A DNA stretch of 64,000 nt from Mycetocola_B reblochoni (GCF_003667525.1 NZ_RCUW01000009.1:1-64000); one strand, 5' to 3'; shown: positions 46,122-55,917, counted from the first letter of the stretch. Made by a program: numbers and translations. Notes: generated by a model not told the origin, from the letters alone.

Positions 46122-47939
46122 TCAGCGGTCGGTCGGCTCCCGTTCCGCCGAGTCGTCTCGGACGTCGCCCATTGCGCCCATTGCGCCGGGTGCGCCGGGT
46201 GCGCCGGGTGCGCCGGGTGCGGCGGCCGTGCCGGGTGTGGCGGCCGTGTCGCCTGCGGGCGCGTTGGCCGTCAGCGCGGCGCGGGCGGCCGTCCGAAGGG
46301 GAAGATCGACGCGGAAGGTCGCCCCGCCCCCGGGCGTCTCGACGGCTGCCACCGTGCCGCCGTGCGCCGCCACGATCGATGCGACGATCGCGAGGCCGAG
46401 GCCTGATCCGCCCGTGTCGCGCGCGCGGGAGGTGTCGGCGCGCCAGAACCGCTGGAACACCTTCTCGCGGATCTGGGGAGGGATGCCGTCGCCGTGGTCG
46501 ATCACGGCGATGGTTGCGCGTCCGGTGCCCTGGTCGGCGGACACCCCGATCTCGATCGGGCTGTCGGCCGGGCTGAACCGGAGTGCGTTGCCCATCAGGT
46601 TGGTGACGACCTGACGGAGCTTGTTCTCCTCGCCGAGCACGATCGCCGGCGTCGCGGGACGGACGTCGGGCTCAGGTCTGATCGGTGACACCGCCTCGCT
46701 CTGGCCGGCGCCGCCCCTGCGCGGGCGGAGGTTGCGAAGCCGCGCCAGGGTCGCCCCGGCGAAGGCGATCGCGCCGGTCGTCTGAGTGGGGGTCTCGTTG
46801 GTGGCGGGGGTGGCGACGGGAGGCGCGGGGGGCTCGGGGTGATCCCCGTCGTCGTCGACGACGACGGTGACGCTTCGGCCGGGGGACGCAGCCCTGGCAT
46901 CCATCGCGGCATCCCCGGCGATGTCGCTGAGGTTGACCGGCGCGAGTGTGAGCGGCTTCGTCTCGTCGAGACGGGCGAGCTCCAGGAGGTCCTCGACGAG
47001 CAGACCCATTCGGATCGCCTCCTTCTCGATGCGCTCCATTGCCTGGGCGATGTCGTCATCGGTGGCCAGCGCCCCCATGCGGTACAGCTCGGCGTACCCG
47101 CGCACCGTCACCAGCGGCGTCCTCAGCTCGTGACTGGCGTCGCCGACGAAGCGGCGCATCTGCTCGATCGTCCTGGCCCTGTCGGCGAAGGCGCTGTCGA
47201 TGCGCGACAGCATCATGTTGAGCGAGCGGTTCAGCCGCCCGACCTCGGTGTTCGGCGTCGAGACCGGGGGGAGCCGCTGGTTGAAGTCGCCCTCGGCGAA
47301 GGCGGCGGCAGTGTCCTCGACGTCGCGCAGCGGGCGGAACGTCGAAGTGACGAGCAGCCGGGTGATCAGTGCACCGACGACGATGACGCCCGTGCCCAGG
47401 CCGAAGAAGATGGTGAGATACATCGCGATGATGGTCTCCGTCGACCGCATGCTCGTCGCGAAGAGCGCGTAGCCGAAGGCCTCGCCGCCCGGTTCGATGG
47501 TCACGGGGACGATGTAGGCACGGTAGTCGAGTGTTCCCGACACGCTCGCCATCTCGTGCGGGTAGCCGCTGTAGTCGCCGAGCTCGCTCTCGCTCAGCGT
47601 CTCGGGGATCGCCGGCTTGAACTCCGAGGGGGTGTCGGACCAGTTCGTCCCGAGCAACCCGCCCGTACGGTCGTAGAGGGCGACGAACTCCTCTTGCTCC
47701 TGGACGTTGTAGCTGAGCTCGCCGTCGTCGTCGCGCGTGACCTGCATGAGCTGGGAGTTGTCGCCCTGCGCCGTGTTGATGAGGGCGTCCTCGACCTGGT
47801 TCTCGAGGATGGGCTTGAGCATCGTGACCGTTCCCACGCCGGCCAGGAGCAGTCCGAAGGTGAGAACGAGAACGGTCACGCCGGTGATCTTCGAGCGGAG
47901 GGAGACCGAGGCCCACCACCGGCTGACCGTGTCGTTCAT
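46122..47939 (-). CDS. Sensor histidine kinase
   Basis: 605 residues: membrane helix 17-40, extracellular sensor 41-165, second helix 168-196, HAMP domain to about 250, HisKA with phospho-acceptor His270 (DASHELRTPL), and HATPase with VVTNLMGNALRFSP and DTGGSGLGLAIV. About 65 residues of Pro/Thr-rich sequence (363-430) are inserted near the start of the ATPase domain, and the C-terminus carries a Gly-Ala-Pro repeat encoded by a 9-base tandem repeat. It works with the response regulator upstream, 7 bases away. Signal unknown. Confidence 0.85.
   Translation of the reverse strand: MNDTVSRWWASVSLRSKITGVTVLVLTFGLLLAGVGTVTMLKPILENQVEDALINTAQGDNSQLMQVTRDDDGELSYNVQEQEEFVALYDRTGGLLGTNWSDTPSEFKPAIPETLSESELGDYSGYPHEMASVSGTLDYRAYIVPVTIEPGGEAFGYALFATSMRSTETIIAMYLTIFFGLGTGVIVVGALITRLLVTSTFRPLRDVEDTAAAFAEGDFNQRLPPVSTPNTEVGRLNRSLNMMLSRIDSAFADRARTIEQMRRFVGDASHELRTPLVTVRGYAELYRMGALATDDDIAQAMERIEKEAIRMGLLVEDLLELARLDETKPLTLAPVNLSDIAGDAAMDARAASPGRSVTVVVDDDGDHPEPPAPPVATPATNETPTQTTGAIAFAGATLARLRNLRPRRGGAGQSEAVSPIRPEPDVRPATPAIVLGEENKLRQVVTNLMGNALRFSPADSPIEIGVSADQGTGRATIAVIDHGDGIPPQIREKVFQRFWRADTSRARDTGGSGLGLAIVASIVAAHGGTVAAVETPGGGATFRVDLPLRTAARAALTANAPAGDTAATPGTAAAPGAPGAPGAPGAMGAMGDVRDDSAEREPTDR
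46182..46220. repeat. 9-base tandem repeat in the kinase tail
   Basis: TGCGCCGGG repeated four times with decayed copies around it, encoding the collagen-like GAPGAPGAP tail of the histidine kinase. A candidate slippage site. Confidence 0.8.
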
Positions 47940-47946
47940 CGTGCGC

Positions 47947-48639
47947 TTAGGCGGCCTTCCCTGTCTTGAGCATGTAGCCGAACCCGCGCTTGGTCTGGAT
48001 GAGCGGCTCGCTCGAGTGCTGATCGAGCTTGCGTCGCAGGTAGGAGATGTAGCTCTCAACGATACCGGCGTCACCGTTGAAGTCGTACTCCCAGACGTGG
48101 TCGAGGATCTGTGCCTTCGACAGCACCCTGTTCGGGTTGAGCATGAGGTAGCGCAGCAGTTTGAACTCGGTCGGGCTGAGCTCGACGGGGGTCTCGCCGA
48201 CGAACACCTCGTGGGTGTCCTGGTCCATGGTGAGCTCGCCGGCCTTGATGACCGCCTCCTCGTCGTCCTGCATCGTTCGGCGGAGGATCGCCTTGATCCT
48301 GGCGACGATCTCGTCGAGGCTGAACGGCTTGGTCACGTAGTCGTCGCCGCCGACCGTCAGGCCGGTGATCTTGTCCTCGGTGTCGTCCTTGGCGGTGAGG
48401 AAAAGGATCGGAGCCGTGTACCCGGCGGAGCGGAGGCGCTTGGTGACGCCGAATCCGTTCATGTCCGGGAGCATCACGTCGAGGATGATCAGGTCGGGCT
48501 CCTCCTCGAGCACGGCGGAGATCGCCTGTGCGCCGTTGCTGACGGCGCGCACCGCGAAGCCGGCGAAGCGGAGGCTGGTGGTGAGCAGGTCGCGGATATT
48601 GGGCTCGTCGTCGACGATGAGAATGCGTGGTCCGGTCAT
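47947..48639 (-). CDS. OmpR/PhoB-family response regulator
   Basis: 230 residues. Receiver domain 1-120 with the acidic pocket VDDE, the phosphorylation site Asp54 (LIILDVMLPDMNG), TAKDD and the Lys of YVTKPFS; winged-helix effector domain 130-228 (ELSPTEFKLLRYLMLNPNRVLSKAQILDHVW, VESYISYLRRKLD, TKRGFGYML). It should control transcription in response to the downstream kinase. The two genes form an operon. Confidence 0.9.
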   Translation of the reverse strand: MTGPRILIVDDEPNIRDLLTTSLRFAGFAVRAVSNGAQAISAVLEEEPDLIILDVMLPDMNGFGVTKRLRSAGYTAPILFLTAKDDTEDKITGLTVGGDDYVTKPFSLDEIVARIKAILRRTMQDDEEAVIKAGELTMDQDTHEVFVGETPVELSPTEFKLLRYLMLNPNRVLSKAQILDHVWEYDFNGDAGIVESYISYLRRKLDQHSSEPLIQTKRGFGYMLKTGKAA

Positions 48640-48694
48640 GCGTTCAGTATCTGCATGCTTCCTGGGTGGAGTCTGGACGCGAGTTGGATGTCAG

Positions 48695-50335
48695 CTATGC
48701 GGTCAGGGGCGCGGCGTCGAGGATCGTGTAGGCGTAGCCCTGCTCCGCGAGGAAACGTTGACGGTTCTGGGCAAAGTCCTGGTCGACGGTGTCGCGGGCC
48801 ACCAGGGAGTAAAAGCTCGCCGTGTGCCCCGAGTTCTTCGGACGGAGAAGCCGCCCCAGCCGCTGAGCCTCCTCCTGGCGGGAGCCGAACGACCCGGACA
48901 CCTGGATCGCCACCGACGCCTCGGGAAGATCGACGGAGAAGTTGGCGACCTTCGACACCACCAGGATGCGCTCCTCGCCGTCCCTGAACGCCTGGAACAG
49001 CCGCTCCCTCTCGGCGTTCGGCGTCGCCCCGGTGAGCTGTGGTGCGCCGAGACCGGTCGACAACTTCTCGATCTGGTCGAGGTACTGCGCGATCACCAGG
49101 ATCTGCTCGCCCGGGTGCCGGGAGATGATGTCACGGACCGCGTCGAGCTTCGCCGGTGCCGTCGCCGCGAGGCGATAGCGCTCGTCGTCGCCGGCCGCGG
49201 CGTATGCGAGACGGTCGTCATAGGGCAGGTCGACCCTGACCTCGAAACACTCGGCGGGGGAGATGAACCCCTGCGCCTCGATCTCACGCCACGGAGCGTC
49301 GAACCGCTTCGGACCGATCAAGCTGAAGACGTCGCCCTCCCTGCCGTCCTCGCGCACGAGCGTGGCTGTCAGCCCCAGGCGTCGGCGCGCCTGCAGTTCC
49401 GCGGTCAGCTTGAAGACCGGCGCCGGCAGCAGGTGGACCTCGTCGTAGACGACCAGGCCCCAGTCGAGTGCGTCGAGCAGCGCCAGGTGGGCGTACTCGC
49501 CCCGTCGCTTGGCGGTCAGGATCTGATAGGTCGCGATGGTGACCGGCTTGATCTCCTTCGTCTCGCCGGAGTACTCGCCGATCTCCTCCTCGGTGAGGCT
49601 GGTCCGCCGCAGCAGCTCGGAGCGCCACTGTCGCGCGGACACCGTGTTCGTGACGAGGATGAGTGTGTTCGTCGACGCCTCGGCCATCGCGCCGGCGCCG
49701 ACGAGGGTCTTTCCCGCGCCGCAGGGCAGGACGACGACGCCGGAGCCGCCGGTGAAGAAGCCGTCGATCGCCTTCTGCTGGTAGGGGCGGAGGGACCAGT
49801 CGTCGGTCTCGAGCCGGATCTCGTGCGGCGTGCCGGGCGTATAGCCGGCAAGGTCCTCCGCGGGCCATCCCAGCTTCACCAGCTGCTGCTTCAGCTCGCC
49901 CCTGGCCCAGGGGGCGATCAGGTAGCGGTCGTCGGCGATGCGCTCGACGAGCAGAGGGGCGATCTTCTTGGCGCTGGCCACCTCGGTGAGGACGGCGCGA
50001 TCGGTGCAGCCGAGGACGAGCTGGCCCTCGTCGTCGCGACTGATGACCAGGCGCCCGTACCGTTCGACCGTCTCACGGATGCCGAGTGCCACCGCCTGCG
50101 GGACCGGGAACTTGGAGTACCTGTCAAGGGTGGCAAGCATCTCGGCCGCGGTATGGCCGGCCGCGCGGGCGTTCCACAGTCCCAGGCGGGTGATGCGGTA
50201 GCTGTGGATGTGCTCGGGCGCACGCTCCAGCTCCGCGAAGGTCGCCAGCTCGTGGCGCGCGTCGGAGGCGTCGGGGTGCGCGACCTCGAGCAGCACGGTG
50301 CGGTCGCTTTGAACGATGAGGGGGCCGTCGGACAT
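48695..50335 (-). CDS. XPB-type DEAD/DEAH-box DNA helicase
   Basis: 546 residues. N-terminal XPB-specific domain (1-175), Walker A PCGAGKT (204-210), DEVH box (298-301), GLTAT motif, and a C-terminal helicase domain with QEEAQRLGRLLRPK. Bacterial XPB unwinds DNA 3' to 5' and cuts or remodels branched structures with partner nucleases in repair. Intact by length and motifs. It is read towards the two-component genes. Confidence 0.9.
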   Translation of the reverse strand: MSDGPLIVQSDRTVLLEVAHPDASDARHELATFAELERAPEHIHSYRITRLGLWNARAAGHTAAEMLATLDRYSKFPVPQAVALGIRETVERYGRLVISRDDEGQLVLGCTDRAVLTEVASAKKIAPLLVERIADDRYLIAPWARGELKQQLVKLGWPAEDLAGYTPGTPHEIRLETDDWSLRPYQQKAIDGFFTGGSGVVVLPCGAGKTLVGAGAMAEASTNTLILVTNTVSARQWRSELLRRTSLTEEEIGEYSGETKEIKPVTIATYQILTAKRRGEYAHLALLDALDWGLVVYDEVHLLPAPVFKLTAELQARRRLGLTATLVREDGREGDVFSLIGPKRFDAPWREIEAQGFISPAECFEVRVDLPYDDRLAYAAAGDDERYRLAATAPAKLDAVRDIISRHPGEQILVIAQYLDQIEKLSTGLGAPQLTGATPNAERERLFQAFRDGEERILVVSKVANFSVDLPEASVAIQVSGSFGSRQEEAQRLGRLLRPKNSGHTASFYSLVARDTVDQDFAQNRQRFLAEQGYAYTILDAAPLTA

Positions 50336-50368
50336 AGCTGACGATTCTACCCCGTTGCGTCGGACGCG

Positions 50369-52183
50369 TCACACGTCAGCGGTGACCTCGACGATGGCGC
50401 TCAGCGGGAGCGTGCGCTCGGTGTCGTTCTCCCTGTCCCGCGCGCGAAGCCGCTCCTGGCTCACGCCCGTCGGCTCCAGCTGTGCTTCGCGCTCGGTGCC
50501 GTCGCTGCGGCGGATCCTCACGCGGACGGTGCCCCGCTCCCTGACCGCCGTCGTCAGGAGCCGCCGTGCCCAGAGCTGCTCGAAATCCCCCGGAGTGTCT
50601 GGCCGGGCGGCGAGAAGCCGCGACAGCAGAAGAGCGAACGGCTGCGACGCGACGGTGGCACGGTCGGGTGCGGGAGCCGCCGTCGGGGACGGACCGTCGC
50701 CGCGACCCGTGCCCGAGGCGTCAGCGGGGGGCTCGGGGGAGCCCGCCGCCGCCAGACGGGCCGGATGGCGAGCGTCGCGCAGGGAGGCGTGGACGAACTC
50801 CGCCGGGTACGGGCTGTGCACGGTGCGGGAGCCATCGTGGGCGAGTTCGAGAAGCCGGAGCTCCGTGTCGACGGCGAGCTGTGCGGCCAACCGCTCGTCG
50901 TCGGTCGTGACCACGCTGCCCGCCCCCGCCGGGGCGGGGGTGACCACGATGCGGTCGAGGCGGGACGCCTGGTCCTCGACGAGGTAGCGCAGCGACTGCG
51001 GGATGCCCGTCAGTGAGATCCGCTCCAGGAACTCGAGGACGTCCGAGGCGCGGTCCCCCGCGAGCAGCGCGCGCTCGATGCTCTCCGGGGTGAAGCGGTA
51101 GCTGTTCGCCTCGGCACGGGACTCGACGTCGCTGAGCTGTCGGAGCCGGGCATCGAGGTCGGCTCGAAGGGTGCCGGGGGCGATGACGCTGAGGTCCTGC
51201 TGGAGGTACACGGCTTCGACGGTCGGGGGCGCGGCAGCGAGGACCGCGCCGACGGCGACCGCAGGGTCCGTGCCGAGCGCGACGCCGAGCGCGGTCAGTC
51301 GTCCGTCCTCGGCGAGTCCGAGGGCCTCGGCGGCGGCGAGGTCGTCCGGCGGAATCGGGTCGTTACCGCCGTTCAGCGGGGTGAGCCAGCGCCCGTACTC
51401 CCGCACCGGTGTCCCGGCGCCGGCGGAGACGAGCTCCGTGAACATGCCGCCGCCGCGACGCGCGAGCGCGTCGGCGAGGACCGACCAACGCGTTCCGAGG
51501 CTCGAGTCGAGCCATGCGGCACCCGCGGGGGCGACGGAACGGGTGGTGCTTTGCCTCGTCAGCCCCGCGATTGCCGCGAGGTGCAGGAGCGATTCGACGG
51601 TGTCGTGCTCCTCTGCCGCGGCGGCGGCCACCCGTTTGACCTCGCTCGCGGCGACGCGCCCGGAGGCGGTGAGCCGGAGTGGCGACGCGCCGACGGCCCG
51701 GAGGACCTCGTGCATCGCGCCGACGGTCGTGACTGCTCGCTGGACCGCGACGGACTCCTCCTCGTCCGTCAGGGGACACCGGTCGGGGGCAGCGGCCGCG
51801 ATGCTTGACGCGGCATCGAGGGAGTTCAGCTCCGGCTCGAGCGCAGCGGACAGCCGGAGCCCGTCGCGACCCGTGACGATGAGGCCGATGAGTGAGGGGT
51901 CGTCCTCGACAGGGAGGGAATCGGCTGCCCCCGTTCCTGAGCTGTCGCGTTCGGCGTTCGTTCCGGAGGAGAGCCTGAGCACCGCCGCGAGCTGCGGTCG
52001 TCCGAGACGGCGGAGGCGGGAGCTCACCTCGGCCGGGTCGAGCAGCCACTCGGCGAGATCGAACAGGTCCTCAATCCTGGATTTGTCGGTGAGCCCGCGT
52101 GACGCCAGCAGTGCGGAGAACGCCTCGGTGCCCAGGGCGCCCAGCTGTGCGGCGAGGTCACGGATGTCCTGCTGCCTGTCCAT
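50369..52183 (-). CDS. Helicase-associated domain protein
   Basis: 604 residues. Helicase-associated segments resemble the XPB/Ssl2-like helicase_C_3 family: an N-terminal helical part (LGTEAFSALLASRGLTD), a central winged-helix region and a segment around 355-450 (LSVIAPGTLRADLDARLRQLSDVESRAEANSYRFTPESI). It lies 33 bases upstream of the XPB gene, so the two may act together; a role as partner of the helicase is inference. Confidence 0.7.
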   Translation of the reverse strand: MDRQQDIRDLAAQLGALGTEAFSALLASRGLTDKSRIEDLFDLAEWLLDPAEVSSRLRRLGRPQLAAVLRLSSGTNAERDSSGTGAADSLPVEDDPSLIGLIVTGRDGLRLSAALEPELNSLDAASSIAAAAPDRCPLTDEEESVAVQRAVTTVGAMHEVLRAVGASPLRLTASGRVAASEVKRVAAAAAEEHDTVESLLHLAAIAGLTRQSTTRSVAPAGAAWLDSSLGTRWSVLADALARRGGGMFTELVSAGAGTPVREYGRWLTPLNGGNDPIPPDDLAAAEALGLAEDGRLTALGVALGTDPAVAVGAVLAAAPPTVEAVYLQQDLSVIAPGTLRADLDARLRQLSDVESRAEANSYRFTPESIERALLAGDRASDVLEFLERISLTGIPQSLRYLVEDQASRLDRIVVTPAPAGAGSVVTTDDERLAAQLAVDTELRLLELAHDGSRTVHSPYPAEFVHASLRDARHPARLAAAGSPEPPADASGTGRGDGPSPTAAPAPDRATVASQPFALLLSRLLAARPDTPGDFEQLWARRLLTTAVRERGTVRVRIRRSDGTEREAQLEPTGVSQERLRARDRENDTERTLPLSAIVEVTADV

Positions 52184-52194
52184 GCGTGGAATCG

Positions 52195-52476
52195 TCAGTC
52201 GCCCCCTCTGGCGGTGTCACGATTCTGGGCGGCACGCCTGACCAGGCCGACAACCGTCAGAACGATGAGCGCGATGATCGCCAGGGGCAACCCGACGTAG
52301 GGGAGGAACGCGATGACCGGCCAGATTCCCGTGCCGAACGCGGCACTGCTGACGCCGGAGGCCTGCGCGATGAGGACGGCAAGGATCGCCGCGACGGAGG
52401 CGAACATCAGGCCGGCGAGCATGAAGGCGAGGATTCGCTCGAACCTGCTGGGCTGGGAGTCGGTGGTCGAGGGCAC
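52195..52476 (-). CDS. Small two-helix membrane protein
   Basis: 93 residues, two predicted membrane helices (residues 16-38 and 49-77) and a short basic C-terminus. It precedes the helicase-associated gene by 11 bases. No known domain; typical small actinobacterial membrane protein. Confidence 0.65.
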   Translation of the reverse strand: MPSTTDSQPSRFERILAFMLAGLMFASVAAILAVLIAQASGVSSAAFGTGIWPVIAFLPYVGLPLAIIALIVLTVVGLVRRAAQNRDTARGGD

Positions 52477-52615
52477 CCGTCCAGCGTACCGCGCGCTCCC
52501 GCTGCCGACTCCGCTGGCCGTAGACTGGTGGAACGGGGGAGTCCCCCCGCTGCCCCCTGACGGGGCTGAGCGTTACGCGCCGATCCATCGGCGCACAGAG
52601 CAGATGAGGGTCACA

Positions 52616-52999
52616 ATGCCTACCGGCAAGGTCAAATTCTTCGACGAAGACAAGGGCTTCGGCTTCGTCAGTGGTGACGACGGCTCGGAGGTGTTCCTGC
52701 ACGCGTCGGCACTCCCCTCTGGCGTGAGCAGCGTGAAGCCGGGCACCCGCATCGAGTTCGGGGTCGCCGACGGCAAGCGGGGGCCGCAGGCGCTCTCCGC
52801 GCGCATCATCGACGCGCCGCCGAGTCTCGCCAAGCTGAAGCGCAAGTCGGCCGACGACATGGCCGTCATCGTCGAGGACCTCGTCAAGCTGCTCGACGGT
52901 GTCGGATCGTCGTTGAGAAAGGGGCACTACCCCGAGGGTTCCCATGCTCGAAAGGTCGCTGCGCTGCTCCGACGTGTCGCGGATGAGCTCGATGCCTGA
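52616..52999 (+). CDS. Cold-shock domain protein with C-terminal extension
   Basis: 127 residues. Cold-shock domain at 1-66 (KVKFFDEDKGFGFVSG, VFLHASAL) plus a 60-residue charged helical extension (LAKLKRKSADDMAVIVEDLVKLLDGVG). GAGGG precedes the ATG. The extension may mediate dimerisation or contact with the DUF3027 protein, whose gene overlaps the end by 17 bases. Confidence 0.85.
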   Translation: MPTGKVKFFDEDKGFGFVSGDDGSEVFLHASALPSGVSSVKPGTRIEFGVADGKRGPQALSARIIDAPPSLAKLKRKSADDMAVIVEDLVKLLDGVGSSLRKGHYPEGSHARKVAALLRRVADELDA

Positions 53000-53867
53000 C
53001 GCCGGGGAGCTGAACGTCGAGCCGGCCACCACGGATGACGTCGTCGAGGCCGCAACGCCGGCGGAGGCCGGCGGAGCCAAGGACGCGCCTGTTGAGAACG
53101 GACCGCGTCTCGCGGACGGTGTGCTGACGGCGGCGGAGCCCCTGGCACGCGACGCACTGGCTGAGGTCACGGCCCGGAGCGACGTTGGCTCACTGACAGG
53201 GATCGAGGCGCTCGACCCCATCACCGGGCTTCTTCGTTTCGCCTGCACCCGTCCCGGCTACCCGGACTGGTCCTGGACCGTGGCGGTCGCGCGAGTCGAT
53301 GACTCGAGCCCGACGACCGTGCTCGAGGTCGAGCTGCTCCCGGGCGATGGCTCCCTGCTGGCACCGCAGTGGCTGCCCTGGTCGGAGCGCCTGGCCGAGT
53401 ACAAGGCACAGCAGAAGGCCGAGGCCGAGGCGCGTGCCGCCGCGGGGCTCGCTGACGGAGACACCGATGACGACGCGGATGACGCGGACGCGGATGACGC
53501 CGATGATGTTGACGCGCTCGACGAGGACGACCTGGATGACGCCCTGGAACTGGCCGACGACGACGGTGTGGACGCCGTCGACGCGGACGACCGCGACGTC
53601 GTGAGCCAGCCAGACGACTCCGTCGACGGACGGGGGGACACAGGAGGCGCACGTTCACGGCGTTCCGCGGGACGCCCTCGATCCGAGCGTGCGGCGGAGG
53701 GCCGGCGCTCCGCCGACAGCGACGAGCATGCGGCGACGGCCGACTCGGACGATCAGTTCAGCTCCGACGACATCGTGCCTGCCGGAGACGACGGCGATGA
53801 TTCGGCGAACCAGGGACGCTCCAAGCCGCGTCGCCGCCGCTTCTGGCAGCGCAGGGGACGCGGCTGA
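52983..53867 (+). CDS. DUF3027 family protein
   Basis: 294 residues. DUF3027 core at about 50-140 (LARDALAEVTARSDVGSLTGIEALD, RPGYPDWSWTVAVARV, TVLEVELLPGDGSLLAPQWLPWSERLAEYK), then an extremely acidic stretch (DDDADDADADDADD) and a basic tail (RRRRFWQRRGRG). Conserved across actinobacteria next to cold-shock genes; function unknown. The start overlaps the cold-shock stop; ATG 52983 or 52992 are both possible. Confidence 0.8.
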   Translation: MSSMPDAGELNVEPATTDDVVEAATPAEAGGAKDAPVENGPRLADGVLTAAEPLARDALAEVTARSDVGSLTGIEALDPITGLLRFACTRPGYPDWSWTVAVARVDDSSPTTVLEVELLPGDGSLLAPQWLPWSERLAEYKAQQKAEAEARAAAGLADGDTDDDADDADADDADDVDALDEDDLDDALELADDDGVDAVDADDRDVVSQPDDSVDGRGDTGGARSRRSAGRPRSERAAEGRRSADSDEHAATADSDDQFSSDDIVPAGDDGDDSANQGRSKPRRRRFWQRRGRG

Positions 53868-53950
53868 CGCGACAGCTGCACGGCTTGGCGGCGTCGTGGC
53901 GTGCGCGGGAGGAGTAGGAGCGCGAGTGCTCGTATGGGTACGCCTTCGCG

Positions 53951-53998
53951 CAGACGACGGGGCCCGGGTGACGATCATCACCCGGGCCCCGTCGTCTG
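53951..53998. terminator. Bidirectional terminator between DUF3027 and serC
   Basis: Perfect 21-bp stem (CAGACGACGGGGCCCGGGTG with its complement) and a 6-base loop, placed between convergent genes. Confidence 0.9.
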
Positions 53999-54020
53999 CC
54001 GTTGCGCGGCCGGGCTCGTC

Positions 54021-55136
54021 TCAGCCCTGCATGTGGGACAGGACGTAGTCGATCGCCCCGGTCAACGTGCGGACGTCGTCCGGATCGATCGAGGTGAAGG
54101 TCGCGATGCGCAGCTGGTTGCGGCCCAGCTTGCGGTACGGCTCGGTATCGACGATGCCGTTCGCACGCAGCGTTGAGGCGAGCAGCTTCGCGTCGACCTC
54201 GTCGGAGAAGTCGATCGTCGCGACCACCTGCGATCGGGCCGAGGCGTCGGTGACGAAGGGGGTGGCCAGGCTGTGCTGCCGTGCCCACTCGTACAGATGC
54301 CCCGAGGACTCGGCGGTGCGCGACGCCGCCCACTCCAGACCGCCGTTGCCGTTGATCCAGTCGATCTGGTCGCGGAGCAGGACGAGAGTCGTGAGCGCAG
54401 GCGTGTTCAGGGTCTGGTTGAGGCGCGAGTTGCTGACGACATTCGCCAGGCTGAGGAACTCGGGGATGTAGCGCCCGCTCGCGGCGATCCGCTCGATCCG
54501 CTCGATCGCCGCGGGGGAGACGAAGGCCAGCCACAGCCCGCCGTCTGAGCCGAAGTTCTTCTGCGGCGCGAAGTAGTAGACGTCGGCCTCCGCCGGGTCG
54601 ACGAGGGCTCCGCCGGCGGCGCTGGTCGCGTCGATGACGGTCAGCGCTCCGTCGTCGCCGTGGACACGGCGCACCGGGGCCATGACCCCCGTCGAGGTCT
54701 CGTTGTGCGGCCAGGCATAGACGTCGACGCCCTCGAGCGCTTCGGGCAGGGCGAGCGATCCCCCCGGAGCCGATCGGACGTCGGGGGCGTTGAGCCACGG
54801 AGCCGCGGCGGCGGAGGCGAACTTCTGGCCGAACTCACCGAACGCCACGTTCTGCGCTCGCCGCTCGATCAGCGAGAACGCCGCCGAGTCCCAGAACGCC
54901 GTCGACCCGCCGTTGCCGAGGAGGACCTCGTAGCCGTCGGGAAGTGAGAAGAGCGTCGACAGGCCGGAACGGACGTCGCCCACCAGGTTCTTGACGGGGG
55001 CCTGGCGGTGGCTTGTCCCCAGCAGCGGCGCGGCCGTGAGCAGGGCGTCGAGCTGGGCGGGACGGATCTTGGACGGTCCGCAACCGAAGCGGCCGTCGGC
55101 GGGCAGGAGCTCTGAGGGAATGGCGATCTGCGGCAT
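54021..55136 (-). CDS. serC: Phosphoserine aminotransferase
   Basis: 371 residues, the length of actinobacterial SerC. The PLP lysine is Lys193 in APQKNFGSDGG, with upstream DATSAAGG and the phosphate-contact region GNGGSTAFWD. It converts 3-phosphohydroxypyruvate to phosphoserine in serine synthesis, with glutamate as donor. It is divergent from the DtxR gene. Confidence 0.9.
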   Translation of the reverse strand: MPQIAIPSELLPADGRFGCGPSKIRPAQLDALLTAAPLLGTSHRQAPVKNLVGDVRSGLSTLFSLPDGYEVLLGNGGSTAFWDSAAFSLIERRAQNVAFGEFGQKFASAAAAPWLNAPDVRSAPGGSLALPEALEGVDVYAWPHNETSTGVMAPVRRVHGDDGALTVIDATSAAGGALVDPAEADVYYFAPQKNFGSDGGLWLAFVSPAAIERIERIAASGRYIPEFLSLANVVSNSRLNQTLNTPALTTLVLLRDQIDWINGNGGLEWAASRTAESSGHLYEWARQHSLATPFVTDASARSQVVATIDFSDEVDAKLLASTLRANGIVDTEPYRKLGRNQLRIATFTSIDPDDVRTLTGAIDYVLSHMQG

Positions 55137-55221
55137 GACACGATTGTAGTGCGCCGGTTCGGCCGCATCCCGCCCGGCAGATAGGGTGGGGGCATTGGGT
55201 ACAGTCCTGGGGAGAAGCTCG

Positions 55222-55917
55222 ATGACAGATCTGATTGACACAACTGAGATGTACCTCCGCACCATCCTGGAGCTGGAGGAGGAGAGCATCGTGCCGCTGA
55301 GGGCGCGCATCTCCGAGCGGCTGGGCCACTCCGGTCCCACGGTCTCGCAGACCGTCGGGCGGATGGAGCGCGACGGGCTCGTCGTCGTCTCGGGCGACAG
55401 GCATCTCGAGCTCACCGAGGCCGGCCGTCGCAAGGCCGTCCACGTCATGCGCAAGCACCGGCTCGCCGAGCGGCTGCTCAGCGACGTCATCGGTCTCGAG
55501 TGGGAGTTCGTGCACGAGGAGGCCTGCCGCTGGGAGCACGTGATGAGCGAGCAGGTCGAGCGCAAGCTCATCACCATGCTCGATCACCCCACCGAGTCGC
55601 CCTACGGGAACCCGATCCCCGGACTCGACGAGCTCGGCGACGTGCCGGCGGGTGCATTCGCCGCAGGGGTCACGAACATCGTTCCGCTGGTCCGCGAGGC
55701 GGACAGTGATGTGACGGCGACCATCCGGCGTCTGAGCGAGCCCGTGCAGGTCGAGCCGGAGCTCCTGCTGCAGCTCAAGCAGGCGGGGATCGTGCCGGGG
55801 AACGTCGGCGTGTTCAGCTCGAACGGGTCGTACGTTCGGGTCCGGGTTGAAGGTTTCGGCGACGGCCTCGAGCTTCCCGTTGAGGTCGCTGGACACATCT
55901 ACGTCGATTCGATTTAG
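55222..55917 (+). CDS. DtxR/IdeR-type iron-dependent repressor
   Basis: 231 residues with all three domains: winged helix 1-73, dimerisation and metal domain 74-140, SH3-like domain 150-231. The metal ligands match DtxR numbering exactly: Met10, His79, Glu83, His98, Cys102, Glu105, His106. Cys102 favours iron over manganese. It should repress iron uptake genes when iron is sufficient. ATG 55222 is preceded by GGGGAGAAGC. Confidence 0.9.
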   Translation: MTDLIDTTEMYLRTILELEEESIVPLRARISERLGHSGPTVSQTVGRMERDGLVVVSGDRHLELTEAGRRKAVHVMRKHRLAERLLSDVIGLEWEFVHEEACRWEHVMSEQVERKLITMLDHPTESPYGNPIPGLDELGDVPAGAFAAGVTNIVPLVREADSDVTATIRRLSEPVQVEPELLLQLKQAGIVPGNVGVFSSNGSYVRVRVEGFGDGLELPVEVAGHIYVDSI

